Shown here: positions 26,313-34,436 of the stretch, one piece after another | Layout: every line of letters begins with the position of its first letter | Position numbering within the stretch: position 1 is the first letter of the stretch | Origin: Legionella_C dresdenensis | GTDB lineage: Bacteria; Pseudomonadota; Gammaproteobacteria; Legionellales; Legionellaceae | Length of the DNA stretch: 64,000 nt | NCBI RefSeq assembly: GCF_042649825.1 | Contig: NZ_JBHSAB010000029.1 | Span: forward strand, 109,562 to 173,561 | Direction of reading: 5' to 3' | The notes under the pieces: generated by a model | Seen by the model: the letters and a program-made list of their open reading frames with translations, nothing else | Databases searched by the model: none | Told to the model about the DNA's origin: nothing | Made by a program: the position numbers and the translations under genes

Positions 26313-28058
26313 ATGCCAACTCCCGAACCTGTATATGAAGAAAGCAAAATCATAGAGCAATCTGACATTATACCGATGATTAATAACATTCTGAAGCGGA
26401 AAGGTATTGATCTACAAGCCGATGTAGACGGAATATGTAATGGGCTGGCAGCAGTCTATATAAAATACGCTCTGCAGGGGAAGGCCAGCAAATTTGCAGA
26501 GATGCTGGAAGTGATTCAGAGAAAAGGTAAGGATGCTTCTATAGAACTGGGGGTGTTCGCAGCCAGTGGCCGCATGTATAGCCTGAATCCCAATTCGAGT
26601 GAATTCGACAGCGATGTTAGTAAATTTATTCAGGAGGTTCTGTTGGCTTTTTTACCTGGTGAATTTGACAATTCGTTAGGCCAGGCGGATGGACTGCATG
26701 CATTAACTGTTCCTGTAAAAAAGACGGTGAAAGACGACTCAGATGAAATGGTAAGGGAAGTTGAAATTCCGCAACAAATGCAACGACTATACAAACTGGG
26801 ACTGGTTGCTGATATAAACGCATGGAAACAGATTTTTAATGATATGAGAGCACCAGGAACTGCTTGGCATGTGGGTTCACTTAATCATGCTATTGCTGTC
26901 TTTGTGAATAAAGACGGTAATTTTGAAGTTTACGATCCTAACTATCCAAAAATTTCCGTCTTTAAAGACGGTGAGCCAGACCCTGCTTCAACAGCAGGGG
27001 AGCAGCTGGAACTATTTCTCCGCACACAATACCAATTGAATAACGGTACACGCATGGCCTTAACCATAGATGTAGTCGCTCATCCGGAATCCAAAATTAA
27101 CTTTCAGTTTCCCGACAAAGAATCAATCATCCGTGACGTTGACAAAGAGGGGTCAAACATGAAAAATGCCCATTTGTCGTCAAATGGACCTATTACTGTT
27201 TATAATCAACTTGTTATGGCAGCCAAACTGAATGATACGGAGATGTTGAAGTTATGGCTTGAGAGAGGTGCCGAGGGTTCGCAAGTCGCCCTGACCTTTG
27301 CTGCCATGGAGAGCCGGCTCGATGCCATTGATGTGCTGCTGGATCAGAAATATCGAAATTGCCTGAACGATAAAAATGGTGATCCAACCCCCGCCTATCT
27401 TAATGGAATATCAGAAGCTTTGAAGGCAGGCCGAAGCGCTGTATTAGAGAAATTGCTAAATAATCCAGATGTCTCCTCAAAAATTGTCGCGTTTCTACAG
27501 AATGGGAATGATGGAAAAAAATATCAAGCCCAGTTTCTCGAGTCAGCAGCATCATTGAAGAGTCCGGATTGCATCCGGATTCTTGTCGGTTATCTGGAAA
27601 AGAATATACCTGGCTTAGACATGGCAGACATGATCCGCTCCAACGATGCAGTTCAATTAGCTGAAAAGTCAGGAGACGCGCAATGCTTGCAATTATTAAA
27701 AAACCTTTCATCTGCCGAACCGGCTCAGGCTCACAATAATGATCATGAGAGTACCTTTGCAAATATAAAGCTGCCTCCACATCCTTCGAATAAACAAGGC
27801 TTCGCAGAATTTATTTCTGATCTGGCTTCTGGGTGGAAAGAAGCACTGAGAGAAATAAAAGAGACTATAAACAGTCGTTTCAGAGCTGCCCCTGATTTTA
27901 AATCACGGCTATCTGCACTAAAGGGTGAATCAGGCAATACTAAGACAGCAACTTCTGCCCAAAATTTCAAGAACCGCCTGTTAGGCGAAAAGCAGCAGAA
28001 TAAAGTGGAAGTGGAGGCAGAGCCAGCGTATACCAACTCTTCAAACACCCCTCGCTGA
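26313..28058 (+). CDS. C58 papain-like protease and ankyrin-type candidate effector
   Basis: A 581-residue protein. The N-terminal part (about 15-230) has the YopT/AvrPphB (peptidase C58) layout: Cys42 in DGICNGLAAVYI, His192 in LNHAIAVFV and Asp208 in FEVYDPNYP, with a 16-residue His-to-Asp gap like that remembered for YopT. Residues about 290-460 look like degenerate ankyrin repeats (VYNQLVMAAKLNDTEMLKLW, ALTFAAMESRLDAIDVLL). The C-terminal 100 residues are charged and end with an acidic patch (NKVEVEAEPAY) that could serve as a Dot/Icm E-block signal. C58 enzymes cleave host proteins, often lipid-modified GTPases. The combination recalls the core effector AnkH, but the domain order differs as I read it. 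TATAAT near 26275; no PmrA box seen. Confidence 0.65.
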   Translation: MPTPEPVYEESKIIEQSDIIPMINNILKRKGIDLQADVDGICNGLAAVYIKYALQGKASKFAEMLEVIQRKGKDASIELGVFAASGRMYSLNPNSSEFDSDVSKFIQEVLLAFLPGEFDNSLGQADGLHALTVPVKKTVKDDSDEMVREVEIPQQMQRLYKLGLVADINAWKQIFNDMRAPGTAWHVGSLNHAIAVFVNKDGNFEVYDPNYPKISVFKDGEPDPASTAGEQLELFLRTQYQLNNGTRMALTIDVVAHPESKINFQFPDKESIIRDVDKEGSNMKNAHLSSNGPITVYNQLVMAAKLNDTEMLKLWLERGAEGSQVALTFAAMESRLDAIDVLLDQKYRNCLNDKNGDPTPAYLNGISEALKAGRSAVLEKLLNNPDVSSKIVAFLQNGNDGKKYQAQFLESAASLKSPDCIRILVGYLEKNIPGLDMADMIRSNDAVQLAEKSGDAQCLQLLKNLSSAEPAQAHNNDHESTFANIKLPPHPSNKQGFAEFISDLASGWKEALREIKETINSRFRAAPDFKSRLSALKGESGNTKTATSAQNFKNRLLGEKQQNKVEVEAEPAYTNSSNTPR

Positions 28059-28069
28059 ACTATAGTGAA

Positions 28070-28255
28070 TTAAAATTTAAACGATCCCTTAAAGGCAGCA
28101 TCAATAGCAAGAGCCAAAGAATCAAAATTGGCCATATTGTTTTTGATTTTCTTTTTAAATTAGCCCAGAATTTTTCAATTGGATTAAGGCCTGGTGAGTA
28201 AGAGGGTGAAAAGAGCACTTCGCAATCAGCGCCCTGTGAATACTAACAAGAACGG
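28070..28255 (-). pseudogene. IS630-type transposase remnant (C-terminal end)
   Basis: On the minus strand the 3' end of an IS630/Tc1-like transposase is readable: CEVLFSPSYSPGLNPIEKFW then ANLK, followed after a one-base frame change by NNMANFDSLALAIDAAFKG and a stop at 28070. SPGLNPIEKFW carries the last catalytic Glu of the DDE triad. The frameshift and the absence of the rest of the gene show it is dead. It lies between a candidate effector and a core thiolase, a plausible scar of the event that brought the effector. Confidence 0.8.
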
Positions 28256-28335
28256 GAATAGCAATTTCATTTGCAATGCCACCGGCATATCGATATAGTT
28301 TTTAATAAACTGGATGCAAAACGGAGCATGGGGTA

Positions 28336-29610
28336 ATGAAAACAAGACCTGTGTATATAGCGGGCGGAAGCAGGACGCCTTTTGTCAAATCAATGGGAAC
28401 TTATCAGACGGTTACTACTCAGGATTTGATGATTGCTGCGCTGCAGGATCTGGTGAACAAGATGCACCTGGAACAACGCGTTGTGGGTGATGTTGCCCTT
28501 GGTGCAGTCATTAACAGTTCTGCTGGCTGGGGTTTGGCCCGAGAATCGGTATTGGGAACAACCCTGCACCCTCATACACCGGCCTATAACGTCCAGCGAG
28601 CCTGCGGAACCGGCCTTGAAGCCGTACTACAAATCGCCTTAAAAATCGCCAATTATCAGATTAATGATGGCATTGCCGGCGGCGTTGATACTAATAGCGA
28701 TCTGCCGGTTATTTTTCGCCGCTCTTTTGCCCAGAAATTACTTGCCCTTAATAGCAGCCGAGGCTGGCAAGCGAAATTAAAAGCGCTTGCTGCATTCCGT
28801 CCTGCCGATTTAAAGCCGCTGGTGCCGGCTGTCGTTGAACCGCGCACGGGTTTATCCATGGGGCAACATACCGAAAAGATGGTGAAGGAATGGGGTATTT
28901 CACGGCAGGATCAGGATGAACTTGCCTGGATAAGCCATCAGCAAGGGCAAAAAGCGTATGATGAAGGGTTTTATGATGATCTGGTATTTGAATTCCAAGG
29001 CTTAAAACGTGATGGAATATTGCGTGGCGATACCACACTTGAAAAACTGGCCAAACTGAAAACCGCTTTTGACTTCAGCGCTGCCGGAACCTTAACAGCC
29101 GGCAATAGCACGCCCCTCAGCGATGGTTCTTCCGCTGTCTATCTGGTCAGTGATGAAATAGCTCAACAACATAACCACCCATTGCTTGCGCGTTTTGTCG
29201 ATGCAGAGGTCGCAGCAGTAAGCTACGTTCAGGGTGAAGGCCTGTTAATGGCGCCTACAATTGCAGTAAGCCGATTACTCCTGCGTAACAAACTTACTTT
29301 ACAGGATTTTGATTTTTACGAAATTCACGAGGCATTCGCCGGTCAGGTTCTTTGTACGCTAAAAGCCTGGGAATCAGCCGATTATTGTCAACGGGTATTG
29401 AATCGCGATCAGCCCATGGGCAGTATTGATCGCAGTAAATTGAATGTTAAGGGCGGCAGTCTTGCGTTAGGCCATCCCTTTGCGGCAACAGGCGGACGAA
29501 TAGTAGCCAGTCTTGCTAAAATGCTTCATCAAAAAGGTAGCGGGCGTGGATTAATTTCTATCTGCACAGCAGGCGGAATGGGTGTGACGGCTATTCTGGA
29601 AGCGGTTTAA
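28336..29610 (+). CDS. Thiolase (acetyl-CoA C-acyltransferase)
   Basis: A 424-residue thiolase that cleaves or forms 3-ketoacyl-CoA. Visible active-site elements: nucleophilic Cys in NVQRACGTGLEAVLQ, His in GGSLALGHPFAATGGR and the second Cys in SICTAGGMGV. N-terminal RPVYIAGGSRTPFVKSMGTY is typical of FadI/AtoB-like enzymes. No FadB/FadJ partner is adjacent; instead a cystathionine beta-synthase gene follows by 24 bp, possibly in one transcript. Chain-length preference cannot be read from sequence. Confidence 0.9.
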   Translation: MKTRPVYIAGGSRTPFVKSMGTYQTVTTQDLMIAALQDLVNKMHLEQRVVGDVALGAVINSSAGWGLARESVLGTTLHPHTPAYNVQRACGTGLEAVLQIALKIANYQINDGIAGGVDTNSDLPVIFRRSFAQKLLALNSSRGWQAKLKALAAFRPADLKPLVPAVVEPRTGLSMGQHTEKMVKEWGISRQDQDELAWISHQQGQKAYDEGFYDDLVFEFQGLKRDGILRGDTTLEKLAKLKTAFDFSAAGTLTAGNSTPLSDGSSAVYLVSDEIAQQHNHPLLARFVDAEVAAVSYVQGEGLLMAPTIAVSRLLLRNKLTLQDFDFYEIHEAFAGQVLCTLKAWESADYCQRVLNRDQPMGSIDRSKLNVKGGSLALGHPFAATGGRIVASLAKMLHQKGSGRGLISICTAGGMGVTAILEAV

Positions 29611-29634
29611 TTATTAACAATAAGGATTGTTGTT

Positions 29635-30591
29635 ATGATTTTTTCAAATATTTTAGAAACTATTGGCCGCACTCCAGTAGTAAAAATTAATCGCATAGGG
29701 AACGAACTGGACTGTGACTTGTATGCTAAATGCGAATTTTTTAATCCGGGCGGCTCAGTAAAGGATCGCATAGGCTATGAAATGGTCACCAATGCCCAGA
29801 AAAGCGGCCGTATCAAACCAGGCGATACCTTAATAGAACCCACTTCCGGCAATACCGGTATTGGTATCGCTTTGGCTGGCGCAATTCTTGGCTATAATGT
29901 CATTATTACCATGCCTGAAAAAATGAGCCAGGAGAAACAATCCATTCTCGAACGCCTGGGAGCAACGATTTATCGCACCCCATCAGAAGTTGCCTCAAAC
30001 CATCCCGACAGCCATATTTCGCTGGCTGCGAAACTACAGCGAGAAATTCCCAATGCTCATATTCTGGATCAATATGCCAACAACGATAACCCCAATGCGC
30101 ATTATAAAGGCACTGCTCAGGAGATTATCGATGATTTTGGCCGAGATTTGCATATGGTTGTTGCGGGCGTTGGTACTGGCGGAACAATTAGCGGTATTGC
30201 CAAACGGCTGAAAGAATACAATCCTGAAATTATAATTGTCGGTGTTGATCCGGAAGGTTCAATCCTTGGCGGCGGAGAACACATTGCACCCTATCTGGTT
30301 GAAGGAATAGGTTATGATTTTTTCCCCGATGTGCTGAGCAGGGATTTAATTGACTATTATGTTAAAACCACAGATCACGACGCATTCACCTTTGCCCGGC
30401 GGCTGATACGCGAGGAAGGGCTTTTAGTTGGCGGCTCAAGCGGCGCCGCCATAGCGGGAGCATTACAGGCAGCGCGCACATTACAAAAAGGGCAAAAATG
30501 TCTGGTCATTCTCCCTGATTCGATCAGGAACTATATGTCAAAGTTCCCGACCGACAAATGGATGGCGGAAAATGACTTCAGCGTAGACTAA
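29635..30591 (+). CDS. Cystathionine beta-synthase, catalytic core only
   Basis: PLP enzyme of the cysteine synthase/CBS family, 318 residues. Lys of the Schiff base lies in NPGGSVKDRIG, the substrate loop is EPTSGNTGIGIALAG, and the phosphate-binding loop is GVGTGGTISGIA. The closing motif LPDSIRNYMSKFPTDKWM is characteristic of CBS rather than O-acetylserine sulfhydrylase. It lacks the heme-binding N-terminus and the C-terminal CBS pair of the human enzyme. Converges with the OTU gene and overlaps its 3' end by 14 bp. Confidence 0.88.
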   Translation: MIFSNILETIGRTPVVKINRIGNELDCDLYAKCEFFNPGGSVKDRIGYEMVTNAQKSGRIKPGDTLIEPTSGNTGIGIALAGAILGYNVIITMPEKMSQEKQSILERLGATIYRTPSEVASNHPDSHISLAAKLQREIPNAHILDQYANNDNPNAHYKGTAQEIIDDFGRDLHMVVAGVGTGGTISGIAKRLKEYNPEIIIVGVDPEGSILGGGEHIAPYLVEGIGYDFFPDVLSRDLIDYYVKTTDHDAFTFARRLIREEGLLVGGSSGAAIAGALQAARTLQKGQKCLVILPDSIRNYMSKFPTDKWMAENDFSVD

Positions 30592-31696
30592 TTTTAACGC
30601 CGGCAGTCTCTTGTGCTTCGGCTGCCTGCTCTAACTGATCAAAAATAGTTTGTGCATGCAGGTGATCAATAGTTATAGCACGAGCTAACGCCCGTAACAC
30701 TTCACTGATAACCCGTTCATCATGGTTCTGGCCAGCGGGCTTTCCGGTCGGCATTTCCCTTTTGCCATGAATCGCATTAAAAAAATTCTGATTACCATGC
30801 TCAAGGCCAACCTGGTTCACATGACCTTCAGGATAATCGCTGTTTTTCAGATTATCGACATAGATTTCCAACAATTTTTCTTTCTTGATCGGCTTATCAG
30901 ACAACAGCGCCTTAAGCTTGTGTATATTACCCGCATAGGATAATTCCACAACCCGATTAGCCTCTTCAATCTGTTTGAGAACAGTGGCGAGATCTGGATC
31001 ATTAACTGGAGAAACAACCGGCATCGCAGGCTTAACCGGCAAATTGGCGGCAGCCTCTTCAAAACGGCGAATATTTTTTACTTTGGGGTAATAATGTTCA
31101 TTTTCCAGATGAATGGTAAGCAGCTCACGTTTGTTCTTTTCATTTCTTACGCCAAATTTCAACCGCGCGTGCAATTCGTGGCCTGGCCTGGTGTAGTGTA
31201 CATTGATTGGCAGTTCGAGCATGTTGGCTAAAGCAGCTATCGCGCTGCCCTTTATCCAGGTGTTTGGCTTACGCATTTCGGCAGCGGAGTCTTCGCCAGC
31301 CATCTCCATAAACACGCCCCGATACAGGTCAGGTCTGGCATAAAACTCATCTACCGCCATCTGGCGTAAGGTATACGCCAAATCACGAACAAATTGCGCC
31401 ATTAATGCAGGCTCACGACTCTGATGTTTGAACCACTCAGCCGGAGTAGTCAACCTGCCAGTCTGACTTGCCGGAAAATATTCTCGATGGCGCACTGAAA
31501 TTCTCGCCAAAGCTTTTGAGTTAAAGTGCGGGTTACTGAAAACGTTATCAATAATAGCAGCAGCTACGGCACGAAAACCACAATCACCAGTGCCGCCCAT
31601 ATTTACCAAGGCTGCCTGATCTTTCTCTGTAGCCGGCTTTGCCGTAACCCGGTTATTTATAACCGGGTTATGAAAAAAACCTGTTAGTTCAGCCAT
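30578..31696 (-). CDS. OTU-type cysteine protease-like candidate effector
   Basis: A 372-residue protein with an N-terminal OTU domain (about 28-210): Asp38 and Cys39 in GGTGDCGFRAVAAAI, the central NTWIKGSAIAALANMLELPI (the WG...ALA element of OTU folds) and His201 in HLENEHYYPKV. OTU proteases remove ubiquitin, so host ubiquitin chains are the likely target, as for the known Legionella Lot enzymes (inference). The C-terminal 160 residues are helical and end in EQAAEAQE, an E-block-like secretion signal. A PmrA box 43 bp upstream of the ATG supports Dot/Icm co-regulation. Not obviously one of the named Lot proteins. Confidence 0.75.
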   Translation of the reverse strand: MAELTGFFHNPVINNRVTAKPATEKDQAALVNMGGTGDCGFRAVAAAIIDNVFSNPHFNSKALARISVRHREYFPASQTGRLTTPAEWFKHQSREPALMAQFVRDLAYTLRQMAVDEFYARPDLYRGVFMEMAGEDSAAEMRKPNTWIKGSAIAALANMLELPINVHYTRPGHELHARLKFGVRNEKNKRELLTIHLENEHYYPKVKNIRRFEEAAANLPVKPAMPVVSPVNDPDLATVLKQIEEANRVVELSYAGNIHKLKALLSDKPIKKEKLLEIYVDNLKNSDYPEGHVNQVGLEHGNQNFFNAIHGKREMPTGKPAGQNHDERVISEVLRALARAITIDHLHAQTIFDQLEQAAEAQETAGVKISLR

Positions 31697-31738
31697 GTCT
31701 TACCCCAGTAACCGATTTAATTCCATTTTAATCGCTTT

Positions 31739-31757
31739 AGATTAAGAAAATATTAAT
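31739..31757 (-). promoter_or_regulatory. PmrA box upstream of the OTU gene
   Basis: Read on the minus strand: ATTAATATT-TT-CTTAATCT, near the consensus cTTAATatT-N2-cTTAATatT. TAAAAT follows after 8 bases as -10, and the OTU gene ATG (31696) is 43 bp from the box. Same geometry as the box at 18626. Confidence 0.7.
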
Positions 31758-31877
31758 CATAAATATAATTATAGGTAATTTTCTTAAGGAAGGAGCAAAA
31801 AGAGATTGCGCGGCATCAGCACTCTCCGAATAGACTATAATTACTTATTCTTATTCAACATAGCCAGGGAGCCAGGC

Positions 31878-32612
31878 ATGGAACAAGTTCAGGATAAGGA
31901 TTTGGTAAAATTAAAAAAACTGTTGCAAAACACTGGCGAGTTTATCGCTTATTTTGAATTGGCCGAAACCAAAATGGCAGCCTGGAAAACAGACCTTGAG
32001 CAGCAGGCTCTGATACAGCAGAAAAAGACCGAAAATCATTTAAATTTTCTGCATACTGAAATCGAATCCTTACGGGATGTTCTCACCCATGCCGGTATGG
32101 CGCGGTTAAGGCTGCATATCAGCCAGGCGCTCAAAGACGGTGAAGCTCATATCAATCTGTTGAAAAAAACGGGGGATGAGTTAATCCATGATATTCGATT
32201 ACAGCACAATGAGTTGAGTAAAACATTAAATAGAAACCTGCATTTGGTAGAGCGTTATACTGATCGCGCTATTCGCGCAATCTCGTTTCAACTGGCCGAA
32301 TATGATATTAACCAGTTTCATCAGACCGTACAGGACAGCCATCTTCATATTGAGAAAGTCTCTTCAGATACTATCCGGAAAAGCGCAGGCTTGCTTCGCA
32401 ATTACCAATGGCGGTCTATTGTTTTTAGCCTGATTACTACCTTAATTACTGCATTGTCAGTCAGTTTATATGTTTGCAATGAAGCGCCATGGGAAGTGCG
32501 GGAGCAGGTGCAACATGAGCGCGCCGCCGGTAAAGCATTATTAAGCGCCTGGTCTGTACTGTCGCAGGAAGAAAAAGATAAAATTATGAATTCATCCGAT
32601 TTTAAAGGTTAA
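31878..32612 (+). CDS. Coiled-coil protein with C-terminal membrane segment, unknown function
   Basis: A 244-residue protein starting at ATG 31878 behind GGGAGCCAGG. Residues about 10-175 are helical and charged, likely coiled coil (LEQQALIQQKKTENHLNF), and residues about 175-195 form one transmembrane helix (SIVFSLITTLITALSVSLYV). No named domain recognised. The stop is one base before the ATG of the DOT1-like methyltransferase gene, so the two are translationally coupled and probably work together. It shares the upstream region with the divergent OTU gene, but the PmrA box there points the other way. Confidence 0.65.
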   Translation: MEQVQDKDLVKLKKLLQNTGEFIAYFELAETKMAAWKTDLEQQALIQQKKTENHLNFLHTEIESLRDVLTHAGMARLRLHISQALKDGEAHINLLKKTGDELIHDIRLQHNELSKTLNRNLHLVERYTDRAIRAISFQLAEYDINQFHQTVQDSHLHIEKVSSDTIRKSAGLLRNYQWRSIVFSLITTLITALSVSLYVCNEAPWEVREQVQHERAAGKALLSAWSVLSQEEKDKIMNSSDFKG

Positions 32613-32613
32613 T

Positions 32614-33336
32614 ATGGTTTTGCTTTACCTGTGTTTCAGTCTGGCCGCACTGTATTTGCTCATACGCTGGCAGCGTGCACACCCTTACCATCAGTGGCGT
32701 AAAAGACTCCAGCTGGCCAGACATGAAAGCGTTTTTAACCAGCTCTATGAGACTGTTAATGGCTTTGAATTATCAAAACAGGCACGCCAAAGCCAGGATG
32801 CCCCTGAGTATGTGTATGGTGAAATCGAATTTGAATCATTTATTGCTTTAATTGCGCTTTGCAAACCAGATGCGGATTGCATTTTTTATGATTTAGGCAG
32901 TGGCGCCGGGAAAGCAGTTTTAGCCTGTGCGATGGTTTTTCCAGTTAAAAAAAGTTATGGCGTCGAATTGTTTGGCAATTTACACCAGTGCGCAAACAGA
33001 CAAAAGCAGACGCTTTCTACACTTACTGGCTACAGTCACTGCCAGGACCAAATTACATTTATTCAGAGTGATTTATTGCATATTCCACTCACTGACGCGA
33101 CATTAATCTTTATTAATGCCACGTCCTTTTTTGGTTATTTATGGCAGCAAATCAGCATTCATCTTGAACAAATTCCGAATGACGCAATTGTCATTTCCAC
33201 CAGTAAAAAATTAGCCTCGGATAAATTTTCCGTTGATCTGATTACCCGGGTCAATATGAGCTGGGGTCCAGTCCACGCCTATATCCAACGCAGGTTGCCC
33301 GATAACGGCTCGATTGAATTACCGGAAAAATTTTAA
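32614..33336 (+). CDS. Membrane-anchored DOT1-like SAM methyltransferase
   Basis: A 240-residue protein with an N-terminal membrane anchor (residues 2-18) and a class I methyltransferase domain. Features match the DOT1 branch: YGEIEFESF (residues 68-76, the YGE entry motif), the SAM loop FYDLGSGAGKAVLACA (91-106), acidic GVELF after the second strand, SDLLHIPL and FINATSFFGYLW in place of the DOT1 N-N-F catalytic motif. DOT1 methylates histone H3 in eukaryotes; bacterial relatives are poorly characterised. The anchor argues for a membrane-associated bacterial substrate. Coupled to the preceding coiled-coil gene with one base between them. Confidence 0.7.
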   Translation: MVLLYLCFSLAALYLLIRWQRAHPYHQWRKRLQLARHESVFNQLYETVNGFELSKQARQSQDAPEYVYGEIEFESFIALIALCKPDADCIFYDLGSGAGKAVLACAMVFPVKKSYGVELFGNLHQCANRQKQTLSTLTGYSHCQDQITFIQSDLLHIPLTDATLIFINATSFFGYLWQQISIHLEQIPNDAIVISTSKKLASDKFSVDLITRVNMSWGPVHAYIQRRLPDNGSIELPEKF

Positions 33337-33429
33337 TACAGTTTATTGATAACATTGAATATTCTATTTACATGTCTATACTCAATAATAAGCAGTACTT
33401 AAATATAAATTGGCGGAGCCGGGGTAGAT

Positions 33430-33741
33430 ATGATCAAATCAGAACTCATAGATAAACTAGCTGCAAAAATCACGCATATACCTGAAAAACAGGTAGGTGA
33501 GGGAATTAACAAAATTCTGGATTTAATGAGCAATGCTCTGATTGAAGGGCAACGCATTGAAATTCGTGGGTTTGGCAGTTTCTGTTTGCATCACAGACCT
33601 CCCCGAAATGCGCGCAATCCCAAAACAGGTGAAAAGGTTAAAACTGAAGCTAAATACAGCCCTCATTTTAAGCCTGGAAAAGAACTCAGAGAAAGAGTGG
33701 ATGCCTCTCGCGAAAGCATCCCCTTGCGTGATGAGGAATAA
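33430..33741 (+). CDS. ihfB: Integration host factor beta subunit
   Basis: Half of the IHF heterodimer that bends DNA at specific sites in replication, recombination and transcription. The 103 residues include IEIRGFGSFCLHHRPPRNAR and NPKTGEKV, the beta-arm with the intercalating proline typical of IhfB. Preceded by GGAGCCGGGGTAG. It converges with dcd, two bases apart, without a visible terminator. IHF is known to influence Legionella differentiation, so this gene probably feeds into virulence control (family knowledge). Confidence 0.92.
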   Translation: MIKSELIDKLAAKITHIPEKQVGEGINKILDLMSNALIEGQRIEIRGFGSFCLHHRPPRNARNPKTGEKVKTEAKYSPHFKPGKELRERVDASRESIPLRDEE

Positions 33742-33743
33742 TG

Positions 33744-34310
33744 TTAAGTTCGGGGCAATGTTACACCCGTTTGCCCCTGATATTTTCCTGCCCTGTCTTT
33801 ATAAGATACCGCACAAACATCATCAGACTCTAAAAATATCATCTGCGCAACACCTTCATTCGCGTAAATTTTTGCCGGTAATGTTGTAGTATTGGAAAAC
33901 TCAAGCGTTACATGCCCTTCCCATTCCGGTTCAAGCGGCGTTACATTGACGATAATACCACAACGGGCATAGGTCGATTTGCCAAGACAAATTGTAAGCA
34001 CATTTCTGGGGATTCTAAAATATTCCACTGTCCGAGCCAAGGCAAAAGAATTGGGCGGAATAATACATACGTCTGATTCAACTTCAACAAAGCTGCTGTC
34101 ATCAAAGTCTTTGGGATCCACAACTGCCGAGTTGATATTGGTAAATACCTTAAATTCATTCGCGCAGCGCACATCATAACCATAACTGGAAACACCGTAA
34201 GAAATAATACGCCCGCTCGTTGTTTCGCGTACCTGGCCATCCTGAAATGGCTCAATCATGCCATATTCCCGGGCCATTTTCTCTATCCAGCGATCTGATT
34301 TAATTGCCAT
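33744..34310 (-). CDS. dcd: dCTP deaminase
   Basis: Converts dCTP to dUTP on the route to dTTP. The start at 34310 (GAGGAAACC before ATG) gives 188 residues, the standard length; a longer in-frame start at 34349 would add 13 atypical residues. Motifs: MAIKSDRWIEKMAREYGMIE, the YGVSSYGYDVR element, NVTPLEPEWEGHVTLEFSNT with catalytic Glu, and KYQGQTGVTLPR at the C-terminus. Confidence 0.95.
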   Translation of the reverse strand: MAIKSDRWIEKMAREYGMIEPFQDGQVRETTSGRIISYGVSSYGYDVRCANEFKVFTNINSAVVDPKDFDDSSFVEVESDVCIIPPNSFALARTVEYFRIPRNVLTICLGKSTYARCGIIVNVTPLEPEWEGHVTLEFSNTTTLPAKIYANEGVAQMIFLESDDVCAVSYKDRAGKYQGQTGVTLPRT

Positions 34311-34436
34311 GGTTTCCTCATGTCGAATTCTGGATCTACCTTCTACCACAAAGGATGAGAGATTTAAAGGTTTGATGTTAAATTGTTAGATGTGAATATT
34401 GATACGCGCCGCGGCATGGCCGCGGCACAAAGTAGA

